Origin: Euryarchaeota archaeon UBA287
Lineage (GTDB): Archaea; Thermoplasmatota; UBA186; UBA287
Assembly: GCA_002495235.1 (NCBI GenBank)
Contig: DAEG01000003.1
Span: forward strand, 1 to 7,547
Direction of reading: 5' to 3'
Length of the DNA stretch: 7,547 nt
Of the stretch, positions 1 to 5,694 are shown in pieces. Position numbers and translations under genes: made by a program. The notes below the pieces were generated by a model that saw only the letters and a program-made list of their open reading frames with translations, ran no database searches and was not told where the DNA came from. Position 1 is the stretch's first letter, and every line of letters starts with the position of its first letter.

Positions 1-183
1 CAGAGAAAACATCGTGCCAGACCGTCTCGCCTTTCTTCAGCGGAGATGGATCAGTACTACGATTATAACTGGAGGTTCCTTCATCTGGATTTTATACGGA
101 CAGTCTATGCTGTGCTCCTGAATCACGTATGTCCAGAACAAACGCCGAAACGCTGCGTGACAGCTAAAATCGTGGAGACAACC
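1..183. other. Upstream stretch with no assignable gene
   Basis: No protein family is recognisable here. One plus-strand frame is open from the window edge to the TAG at 190-192, but that stop lies inside the TATA region of the next gene. A second plus-strand frame is open from base 2 to a TGA at 119-121 and ends in a hydrophobic stretch. A short minus-strand frame reads SPLKKGETVWHDVFS at its end but has no start codon after its upstream TAA. Any of these could be the tail of a neighbouring gene or chance. The final part holds the promoter of the aquaglyceroporin. Confidence 0.4.
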
Positions 184-191
184 TATAAATA
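184..191 (+). promoter_or_regulatory. TATA box of the glycerol operon
   Basis: TATAAATA is a near-consensus archaeal TATA box, preceded by the purine-rich GTGGAGACAACC as a possible BRE. An archaeal TATA box sits about 26 bases before the transcription start, which puts the start near 212. That coincides with the ATG of the aquaglyceroporin, so the mRNA is probably leaderless. The AGGAG at 191-195 overlaps the box and would then lie outside the transcript. Confidence 0.6.
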
Positions 192-211
192 GGAGAAAAA
201 TATTGCTCACT

Positions 212-940
212 ATGTCGGGGCTTGAGTTGTATGCTGCTGAGTTTGTGGGCACAATGCTGCTCATAATCTTCGGGGATGGAGCGGTCGCGACCGCGGTGCT
301 GAAAAAGAGCAAGGGCGAGGGGGGCGGGTGGATAACGATAACCACGGGCTGGGCCATGGGGGTCGCCATAGCCGTCTATGTCACAGGCTGGATAAGCGGG
401 GGACACATAAACCCCGCGGTCACCATAGCGCAGGCGAGCATAGGCATGTTCCCCTGGAACCTTGTTCCGGGGTACATCGCAGCGCAGATCGCCGGTGGCT
501 TTGTCGGAGGCGTGCTTGTTTACCTCGCATACAAAGATCACTTTGAGGCCACTGAGGATCCTGCGGCCAAGCTCTCCGTCTTTTCGACCGGACCGCAGAT
601 AAGGAACCTTGTCAGCAACTTCATAACGGAAGCCATAGGCACGGCCGTGCTTGTCATATGCGTTCTTGGCGTCACAAATGAGAACAACCAGATAGGAGCG
701 CTCGGTGCTCTCATCGTGGGCTTTGTCGTCTGGGGCATTGGCCTGAGCCTCGGGGGGCCGACGGGCTACGCGATAAACCCTGCGAGAGATCTGGGGCCGA
801 GGATGGCACACGCTTTGCTGCCAATACCTGATAAAGGCAGCTCTGACTGGAGCTACGGCCTTGTGGTGCCCATATTCGGGCCTATAATGGGCGGGCTGAT
901 AGGGGCCTTTCTGTACCAGGCCTTTATCGCGCTGGCTTGA
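212..940 (+). CDS. glpF: Aquaglyceroporin, glycerol uptake facilitator (MIP family)
   Basis: Membrane channel for facilitated diffusion of glycerol, 242 residues from this ATG, normal for the family, with six predicted membrane segments. Both half-helix motifs are present: HINPAVT (NPA at 67-69) and AINPARDLGPR (NPA at 189-191). The Asp after NPAR (D193) is the mark of glycerol facilitators as opposed to water-only aquaporins. By alignment with E. coli GlpF the selectivity filter is W47, G177, Y186 and R192, matching W48, G191, F200 and R206 except for Phe to Tyr. Start choice: a TTG at 203 lies 7 bases after AGGAG (191-195) and would add MLT. However, the TATA box at 184-191 places the transcript start near 212, so the ATG at 212 is preferred. 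It is followed at once by glycerol kinase, which fixes the likely substrate. Confidence is high for the family and moderate for the start. Confidence 0.9.
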   Translation: MSGLELYAAEFVGTMLLIIFGDGAVATAVLKKSKGEGGGWITITTGWAMGVAIAVYVTGWISGGHINPAVTIAQASIGMFPWNLVPGYIAAQIAGGFVGGVLVYLAYKDHFEATEDPAAKLSVFSTGPQIRNLVSNFITEAIGTAVLVICVLGVTNENNQIGALGALIVGFVVWGIGLSLGGPTGYAINPARDLGPRMAHALLPIPDKGSSDWSYGLVVPIFGPIMGGLIGAFLYQAFIALA

Positions 941-944
941 GGTG
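939..944 (+). promoter_or_regulatory. SD site of glpK overlapping the glpF stop
   Basis: GAGGTG complements the archaeal 16S rRNA 3' end and uses the last two bases of the glpF stop codon (TGA, 938-940). It leaves 5 bases before the glpK ATG at 950. This tight arrangement indicates one transcript and probably coupled translation. Confidence 0.65.
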
Positions 945-949
945 GGAGC

Positions 950-2404
950 ATGGAGAGCTTTGTCGGAGCGATAGATCAGGGAACGACCGGAACAAGGTTC
1001 ATGGTCTTTGACCATGAGGGGAACGTGGTCGAGCAGGCCTATGAAGAGCACAGGCAGATATATCCAAAACCCGGCTGGGTCGAGCACGACCCAAGGGAGA
1101 TCATAGAGAGGACGAGAAGCGTCATAGAGCGGTGCCAGAAGTCCCTGGACAGGAAATTCAGAGAGTGGGAGATCATAGGTGTGGGTGTCACGAACCAGAG
1201 AGAGACCACCGTTGCATGGAACAGACGCACTGGAGAACCGCTATACAATGCGATAGTGTGGCAGGACACAAGAACGAAGGACATATGCGAGACACTACCG
1301 GGAGAGATCATACAAAAAAAGACCGGGCTGGTAGTGAACACCTACTTCTCGGCCACAAAGATGAGATGGCTGCTGGATAACGCGATAAAGAGCGACAAAG
1401 AGACGCTGTTCGGAACCATCGACTCATGGCTCATATGGAACCTGACGAAAGAGCATGTGACAGATTACACTAATGCGAGCAGGACAATGCTCATGGACAT
1501 AAGGAGACTGGAGTGGGACGACGAGATACTGAAGATGCTCGGAATCAGAGAGAGCATGCTGCCGGAGATAAGAAGCTCGAGCGAGGTGTACGGGTTCTTT
1601 GAGATCAACGGCAAGGACGTCCCGCTGTGCAGCGCTCTGGGTGACCAGCAGGCGGCCCTCTTCGGACAGGCCTGTTACGGAAAGGGCGATGCGAAGAACA
1701 CCTTTGGAACGGGCAACTTCCTGCTGATGAACACTGGAAGAGAACCGGCTGTATCAAACTCCGGACTGCTCACGACCGTGGCGTACGGCATCGAGGGCAA
1801 AAAGGTGAACTATGCGCTCGAGGGCTCGATCGCTGTCACCGGAGCTGCTGTCCAGTGGCTGAGAGACAACCTCGGTATAATAAGCACCGCAGACGAAACA
1901 GAAGCTCTCGGCAAAGTCGATAACGGCGGAGTGTACTTCGTCCCCGCATTCAGCGGCCTCTTTGCCCCCTACTGGGACATGAGCGCGAGAGGCTCTATCC
2001 TCGGATTGACCCGGTTCGTCCGCAGGGAACAGATCGCAAGGGCTGTGCTCGAGAGCGAATGCTACCAGAGCAGGGATGTCATAGAGGCTATGGAGACCGA
2101 CTGCTGCTTCCCAATGAGCGCGATAAAGGTCGACGGAGGGGCGACAAAGAACAACCTGCTCATGCAGCTTTTCGCAGACATAAGCGGGAAGAGGGTGGTG
2201 AGACCAAAGGTCAATGAGACCACCGCATTAGGGGCGGCATACGCCGCCGGCCTAGCGCAGGACTACTGGGGGAGCACGCGGGAGCTCAAGGAGAAGTGGA
2301 AGGAGGATCTCTCATTCGAGCCTTCGATAACCGAGGAGAAAAGGAACGAGCTCTACCACTGGTGGAAAAAGGCCGTTGAGAGATCGAAGAACTGGCTGGA
2401 ATAA
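950..2404 (+). CDS. glpK: Glycerol kinase (FGGY family)
   Basis: Cytoplasmic enzyme, ATP + glycerol to sn-glycerol 3-phosphate + ADP; it traps glycerol entering through the adjacent facilitator and feeds it toward dihydroxyacetone phosphate. The protein has 484 residues, slightly below the usual 495-505. Seen in order: the N-terminal phosphate loop DQGTTGTR (9-16); YPKPGWVEHDP (38-48); TNQRETT (81-87); YNAIVWQDTRT (99-109); the DYTNASRTM glycerol region (172-180); GDQQAALFGQ (231-240) with catalytic D232; TFGTGNFLLMNTG (251-263); and the C-terminal DGGATKNNLLMQ (395-406) and ETTALGAAYAAGLA (423-436). By alignment, the loop that binds the inhibitor fructose 1,6-bisphosphate in E. coli (GGTR) is shortened to GKDVP, with D223 where Arg236 sits, so that feedback is probably absent. 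The PTS-phosphorylated His region of Firmicute enzymes is also not evident. The start is supported by GAGGTG at 939-944. Confidence 0.96.
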   Translation: MESFVGAIDQGTTGTRFMVFDHEGNVVEQAYEEHRQIYPKPGWVEHDPREIIERTRSVIERCQKSLDRKFREWEIIGVGVTNQRETTVAWNRRTGEPLYNAIVWQDTRTKDICETLPGEIIQKKTGLVVNTYFSATKMRWLLDNAIKSDKETLFGTIDSWLIWNLTKEHVTDYTNASRTMLMDIRRLEWDDEILKMLGIRESMLPEIRSSSEVYGFFEINGKDVPLCSALGDQQAALFGQACYGKGDAKNTFGTGNFLLMNTGREPAVSNSGLLTTVAYGIEGKKVNYALEGSIAVTGAAVQWLRDNLGIISTADETEALGKVDNGGVYFVPAFSGLFAPYWDMSARGSILGLTRFVRREQIARAVLESECYQSRDVIEAMETDCCFPMSAIKVDGGATKNNLLMQLFADISGKRVVRPKVNETTALGAAYAAGLAQDYWGSTRELKEKWKEDLSFEPSITEEKRNELYHWWKKAVERSKNWLE

Positions 2405-2432
2405 AACGGCAGAGATCAAGAGCGGATAGAAC

Positions 2433-2454
2433 ACGCCGCACACAAGTGCGGCGT
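2433..2454. terminator. Strong hairpin between convergent transcription units
   Basis: Perfect 9-bp stem, ACGCCGCAC paired with GTGCGGCGT around the loop ACAA. It lies 28 bases after the glpK stop and 53 bases after the stop of the minus-strand winged-helix gene. No T tract follows directly on either strand, so it is not a typical intrinsic terminator; a TTTTAT lies about 30 bases on in the minus direction. A second, weaker imperfect pairing (GCTC 2458-2461 with GAGC 2479-2482, plus GTAA with TTAC) shares its 5' bases and would compete with this stem. A role in ending or stabilising both transcripts is inferred from position. Confidence 0.45.
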
Positions 2455-2507
2455 AAAGCTCATCGGTGATGGATTACGGAGCTTACACGCGATAGCGGTC
2501 AGGAGAG

Positions 2508-2765
2508 CTATTTGTTCTCTATTATGTAGTACCCCGCCGCCTTTTCCCTCGCCCGCCTTTTTATCAGCTTGTTGTTCTGCAGCTCCTGCAGTGCATTCAG
2601 AACCGCGGCCTTGGATAGCTTTGCCCCCATGGTTATCCTCTCAACAGAGACCATGGTGTCCTCTCCAACGGCCCCCATGTTCTTCATAGCCTGATACACC
2701 TTGTCAGCATTTGGCGAAAGCTTGACTTCAGACGTGATCTCACCGAAGCTAATGGTCATGGGCAT
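2508..2765 (-). CDS. Small winged-helix DNA-binding protein
   Basis: An 85-residue basic protein, last gene of the KEOPS-type operon. After an extension of about 17 residues it shows helix 1 (SPNADKVYQAMKNMG, 17-31), a second helix around VSVERITMGAKL (39-50), a recognition-like helix SKAAVLNALQELQNNKLI (51-68), and a basic wing KRRAREKAAGYYIIE (69-83) that fits the beta-hairpin of MarR/ArsR-like winged helices. AGGA at 2772-2775 lies 6 bases before the ATG at 2765 and supports this start; a second ATG two codons in is possible. It starts 35 bases after the HAD-Bud32 stop, so it is likely co-transcribed. I do not recognise a specific family and see no metal or ligand-binding motif. It may be a regulator of this operon or an unrelated passenger. 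Confidence 0.8.
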   Translation of the reverse strand: MPMTISFGEITSEVKLSPNADKVYQAMKNMGAVGEDTMVSVERITMGAKLSKAAVLNALQELQNNKLIKRRAREKAAGYYIIENK

Positions 2766-2800
2766 ATTTATTCCTATCTGCAGGGCTGTACGGACGGGGT

Positions 2801-4003
2801 CTAGCTCACGTATCTGCCGCGCCTTGAGACCTCCTCTATCTTTCTCACAACTTCGTCAGCCCGGTCATACGTGCTTCTGTAACCGTCGATGACACGATCG
2901 AACAGCGCTTCCTTGCCCACCGCTTTCAGAGCCTCAGCGAGCACGTGAAGGTCAACACCCTTCTTCTCGACCTCTGCGCTCTTCTCTCCCAGACCAAAGT
3001 CTATGAAGTGCACGACACCATCGTTCACTATCATGTTCGATGTCGTTATGTCACCGTGTATTATGTCCACAGAGTGAAGCTTTCCGACCGCCCTGCCGAT
3101 CTCAACGCAGAGCCCCTCATCGTCCTTTTCCTCAAGGATCTCCTTTACTCTCTCGCCATCTAGGAACTCCATCACAACGCTGTCCCCGGTTATGTCGTAT
3201 ATCCTGGGAACCGGAACACCCGAGATCCTGGCCTCGTGCATCAGCCTTGCCTCCTCTCTTGTTCTGTGCGCCCTCAGCTCTCCATCCAGGCCTTTCTCCC
3301 TGTATCCCTTGGTGACCCTCTCCTTGACAACGCATCTCCTGCCCAGAAAGGTGTCCTCATAGAGCTTTGCTTCTGCGCCCTGCTTTATCATCCTTCTCAG
3401 GCCCATACAGTCCTTGAGCTGGGATATGAGATCCTCGGTGCTACCGGCCAGCCTGTCGCATATCAGAGCGCTGCCGTCTATGCCCCAAGAGACCCCTATG
3501 AACTCCACGCCAGCGTTTTCGGCGCTCTTTGCGTCTATCTGCGTGTCACCAACGTAAACGGCGCTGTCCGCGCCCATGATCGCCATTGCTTTCTTTATCG
3601 GTTCACCTGATGGCTTAGGCTTCACACCATCGCTCCCGACCACGCACTCAAATTCAAGGCCCAGCTCGGCCAGCATTGCCTCCGCCATCCTCTGGCTCCG
3701 TGAGGTCACCACTCCCACCCGTATGCCAGCGGACCGAAGAAAAGAGAAGACATCCTCCATGCCCGGGATGATTATGTTCTTCTTTTCTCTCGAGGAGTAT
3801 CGCTCTTCATAAAAGCGCTTCATGTCCGCGCCAAACGGGCTTATCCTGAAGAAGACCCGCTCCAGCGGAAGACCTATGAGCGCTCGTATCTCTGTGTCGT
3901 TCCATTCTCCGAGCCCAAATGCTCTCTGCGTTTCCCTGAAACACTCAACGATGTTCCTGCTGTCGTCTATTGTTGTTCCATCAAGGTCGAAGAGGACTAT
4001 CAT
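2801..4003 (-). CDS. HAD phosphatase fused to Bud32 kinase (KEOPS)
   Basis: A 400-residue two-domain protein. Residues 1 to about 195 form a complete HAD hydrolase of the phosphoglycolate phosphatase/PpaX type: motif I DLDGT with D6 and D8, a helical cap around 15-80, motif II VVTS (T100), motif III KPKP (K128), and motif IV VGDTQID (D153, D157). Residues about 203-400 form a complete Bud32, the small atypical kinase/ATPase of KEOPS that drives t6A modification of ANN-decoding tRNAs. Its motifs are IKQGAEA (206-212), VVKE with ATP-binding K227, HGDITTSN (H316, D318, N323), FIDFGLG (D335) and the basic tail RRGRY. Its start overlaps the kae1 stop by ATGA (4000-4003), indicating coupled translation. 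Archaeal Bud32 is usually stand-alone or the C-terminal half of Kae1; a HAD partner is unusual. An internal ATG at M200 (3404-3406) has AAGGA 4 bases upstream, so a free Bud32 might also be made. The HAD substrate is unknown. Confidence 0.93.
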   Translation of the reverse strand: MIVLFDLDGTTIDDSRNIVECFRETQRAFGLGEWNDTEIRALIGLPLERVFFRISPFGADMKRFYEERYSSREKKNIIIPGMEDVFSFLRSAGIRVGVVTSRSQRMAEAMLAELGLEFECVVGSDGVKPKPSGEPIKKAMAIMGADSAVYVGDTQIDAKSAENAGVEFIGVSWGIDGSALICDRLAGSTEDLISQLKDCMGLRRMIKQGAEAKLYEDTFLGRRCVVKERVTKGYREKGLDGELRAHRTREEARLMHEARISGVPVPRIYDITGDSVVMEFLDGERVKEILEEKDDEGLCVEIGRAVGKLHSVDIIHGDITTSNMIVNDGVVHFIDFGLGEKSAEVEKKGVDLHVLAEALKAVGKEALFDRVIDGYRSTYDRADEVVRKIEEVSRRGRYVS

Positions 4004-4974
4004 CTCCAGTACACCTCCATGTCATCGGTCCTGAAGTTCTGTCTTGTCGCACTGTCCTCGACCTCGGTCCTACCACCATGCATGTGCATCAGAAGTCCTG
4101 TCCAGGCTATCATCGCACCGTTGTCCACACAGAGTCTGGGTTCTGGCACAAAGAACTTCGCCCCACGCTCCCTGGCCATGGCAGAGGTCATCTCCCTGAT
4201 CCTCGAATTCCTTGCTACCCCGCCAGCCAGAAGCACCTCGTCCTTGTCAACATGCGCCATCGCCCTCTCCGTGGTCTCAACCAGCGCGGCAAAACACACC
4301 TCCTGCATGGAATAGCATATGTCCTCGAGCCGTTCCCTGCCCCGGAGATTGAGGGCTGCGGTCAGAGCGCCGGAAAACGCGACGTCCATGCCCTTTATCG
4401 TGTAAGGCAGGGGCAAAAGCTTCCTGCCTCCCAGAGCGTAGCGTTCTATCTTGGGACCTCCCGGGAATTCCAGACCGATCTCCCTGGCGAACTTGTCCAG
4501 ACAGTTGCCTATCCCTATGTCCAGCGTCTCCCCGAAGACCCTGTATCTCCCCTCGAAGTAGGTTATCACCTGAGTGTTGCCGCCGGAGACGTACAGCATT
4601 ACAGGATCGTCACAGCCCTGTGTCTTTCTTCCAATCTCAAGGTGGGCTATGCAGTGATTCACTCCTATAAGTGGGATGCTGTGATAGAGCGCCAACGCCC
4701 TGGCCCCAGTGGCTCCGGCCTTCAGGCAAGGCCCCAGCCCAGGACCCTGAGAGAACGCTATGAGCGATACGTCCTTCATTGACAGCCCTGCCTTGTCTAA
4801 CGCCGTCCTGAGCATGTCTGGGAAGACCTGGGCGTGATGGTTGGCTGCCTCTCTGGGATGTATCCCTTTCGAGTTAGATATCATGTCCATCTCGTTAGCG
4901 AGCACTCTGCAGTCCTCATCCACGATCCCTATACCGAGGGTGTGTGCGGTGCTCTCTATGCCCAGAGCGATCAT
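4000..4974 (-). CDS. kae1: Kae1, tRNA t6A37 threonylcarbamoyltransferase catalytic subunit
   Basis: Catalytic subunit of KEOPS, which transfers threonylcarbamoyl from threonylcarbamoyl-AMP to A37 of tRNAs reading ANN codons, in the cytoplasm. The 324-residue length is normal for a stand-alone archaeal Kae1. It has the ASKHA fold: N-terminal LGIESTAHT (4-12), the metal-binding H107 and H111 in NHCIAHLEIG, LYVSGGNTQ (127-135), IGNCLDKFARE (155-165), LAGGVARNSR (249-258), CVDNGAMIAW with D284 as a metal ligand (282-291), and the typical tail FRTDDMEVYW. No Bud32 is fused at its C-terminus; that domain is in the next gene, whose ATG overlaps this stop. There is no SD before the ATG at 4974, but a BRE/TATA-like AAATCGT-CTTAAT lies at the right distance for a leaderless transcript, in addition to read-through from the TraB-like gene 21 bases upstream. 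Confidence 0.97.
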   Translation of the reverse strand: MIALGIESTAHTLGIGIVDEDCRVLANEMDMISNSKGIHPREAANHHAQVFPDMLRTALDKAGLSMKDVSLIAFSQGPGLGPCLKAGATGARALALYHSIPLIGVNHCIAHLEIGRKTQGCDDPVMLYVSGGNTQVITYFEGRYRVFGETLDIGIGNCLDKFAREIGLEFPGGPKIERYALGGRKLLPLPYTIKGMDVAFSGALTAALNLRGRERLEDICYSMQEVCFAALVETTERAMAHVDKDEVLLAGGVARNSRIREMTSAMARERGAKFFVPEPRLCVDNGAMIAWTGLLMHMHGGRTEVEDSATRQNFRTDDMEVYWR

Positions 4975-4994
4975 AAGAGCAATCGGAATATTGG

Positions 4995-5007
4995 ATTAAG
5001 ACGATTT
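4995..5007 (-). promoter_or_regulatory. BRE/TATA-like element before kae1
   Basis: Read on the minus strand this is AAATCGTCTTAAT. It overlaps the stop of the TraB-like gene and lies 27 bases (5001 to 4974) before the kae1 ATG, which has no SD. The same AAATCGT-YTTAA string occurs at precisely the same distance from the TraB-like start codon. It is inferred to be an internal promoter giving a leaderless kae1 mRNA. Confidence 0.5.
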
Positions 5008-5583
5008 CGAAAGTATGGCCGTAACCCCGTCGAACCGGGGGAGATCGAGCAGGACTAAGATCCTCTCGTGGCTCTCTGCCAGAGCTCTTATCCTCTCAAC
5101 CATCCTCTGCTCGCAGATCCTGTTTATCCTCTCAAAACCGCCTCTGTTTATCCTGCTGTCCCAACCTCGCGAGAAATCCTCTGCGCTCCTGCTCCGTATC
5201 TTTGTCCTTCTTCTGGACCTCGCAACGAGCTCTAAAGACGAGACGCTGCTGCAGAGAAGCTCAGAGAACTCGTCATCATTCAGGCTTATCGCCTTAATCC
5301 CCACGCCGTTCATATCCGCGTAGTTCATGCACTCCATGAAGTCGGGAGAGGGTATCGATACTTCCCCGAACTTTGACAGCTGCGAGAAATACGAATCATA
5401 GACATCAACAGCGCTCTTATCTCTTAGCGCCTCGAGATCCTCATCCGATATCCCTATGGCTATGATATCCGGTCTGAACGAACGTAAAGCTTCTTTAACC
5501 TCCGCAGCCTCGCTGCAGAGCCCGTATATGCTGCCTGCTATCATGGCCTGACTTCGTTCTATGAGCAATTCTGTCTTCTGCAC
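4996..5583 (-). CDS. Divergent TraB/PrgY-like protein, probably catalytically inert
   Basis: A 195-residue protein heading the KEOPS-type operon. Its order of elements resembles the TraB (PrgY/GumN-like) fold: an N-terminal strand and helix, IAGSIYGLCSEAAEVKEAL (15-33), then RPDIIAIGISDEDLEAL (38-54), matching the family's GTAHVS...V.E.I and PD.VAVELD...EAL; and near the end GFERINRICEQRMVERIR then ILVLLDLPRFDGVTAIL, matching ER...M...I and VLAVVGAGHV.GI. The family's conserved residues are altered: GTAH is GSIY, ELD is ISD, GAGH is DLPR. The middle holds a basic stretch (RSRRRTKIRSRS, 122-133). No membrane segment is evident. The start is a GTG at 5583 without an SD; a BRE/TATA element at 5604-5616 sits at leaderless distance. 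An ATG 13 codons in (5544) is an alternative. The family call is a weak-similarity inference; a function tied to KEOPS is unproven. Confidence 0.7.
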   Translation of the reverse strand: MQKTELLIERSQAMIAGSIYGLCSEAAEVKEALRSFRPDIIAIGISDEDLEALRDKSAVDVYDSYFSQLSKFGEVSIPSPDFMECMNYADMNGVGIKAISLNDDEFSELLCSSVSSLELVARSRRRTKIRSRSAEDFSRGWDSRINRGGFERINRICEQRMVERIRALAESHERILVLLDLPRFDGVTAILSKSS

Positions 5584-5603
5584 AAAAGGGATAGGATACC
5601 AGA

Positions 5604-5616
5604 CTTAAAACGATTT
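5604..5616 (-). promoter_or_regulatory. BRE/TATA of the TraB-like/KEOPS operon
   Basis: Read on the minus strand this is AAATCGTTTTAAG, with GCAAAAATCG as the BRE and TTTTAAG as the TATA box. The predicted start is about 26 bases on, at 5583-5580, on the GTG codon itself, so the operon mRNA is probably leaderless. It is back-to-back with the rubrerythrin promoter. Confidence 0.6.
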
Positions 5617-5654
5617 TTGCTCTGCGGACGCAGGGTCGTAAATGTCCGCAAAAA
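5614..5654. promoter_or_regulatory. Dyad between divergent promoters, candidate operator
   Basis: A perfect inverted repeat, GCGGAC (5624-5629) and GTCCGC (5644-5649), with a 14-base spacer, so the arms are 20 bases apart, about two helical turns. Outside the arms TTTTT (5614-5618) and AAAAA (5650-5654) also mirror each other, offset by 5 bases, and belong to the BREs of the two divergent promoters. A dimeric regulator bound here would cover both BREs and control both directions. Only the sequence symmetry is seen; regulator and function are inferred. Confidence 0.4.
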
Positions 5655-5663
5655 CCTTTAATA
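5645..5663 (+). promoter_or_regulatory. BRE/TATA promoter of the rubrerythrin gene
   Basis: CCGCAAAAACC followed by TTTAATA (5657-5663) is a classic archaeal BRE-TATA arrangement. It predicts a transcript start near 5684-5686, which excludes the ATG at 5677 and leaves a leader of about 10 bases carrying the SD GGTGA before the ATG at 5695. Confidence 0.65.
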
Positions 5664-5685
5664 GCATGATGAGACAATGCCATCT

Positions 5686-5690
5686 GGTGA
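5686..5690 (+). promoter_or_regulatory. SD site fixing the rubrerythrin start
   Basis: GGTGA lies 4 bases before the ATG at 5695. Together with the promoter position it selects this ATG over the in-frame ATG at 5677. The ATG at 5770, where most rubrerythrins would begin, has AGGAG directly abutting it with no spacer, which is poor for initiation. Confidence 0.55.
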
Positions 5691-5694
5691 CAAA

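Noticed and set aside
46..192. Plus-strand 48-codon frame starting at ATG 46
   Set aside because: It runs through the TATA box of glpF, has no clear SD, and shows no family resemblance or coding-type codon bias; kept only as part of the unassigned upstream region.
164..1087. Long minus-strand open frame (307 codons) over the aquaglyceroporin and glycerol kinase start
   Set aside because: It lies antisense to two strongly recognisable genes, has a low-complexity composition rich in Arg, Pro and His, and shows no family motif; a by-product of codon bias.
3970..4782. Plus-strand open frame (270 codons) opposite kae1
   Set aside because: Antisense to the conserved kae1 sequence, with no recognisable motif and no convincing promoter or SD.
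5677..5679. Earlier ATG for rubrerythrin
   Set aside because: It lies only about 14 bases after the TATA box, so it should not be in the mRNA, and it has no SD.
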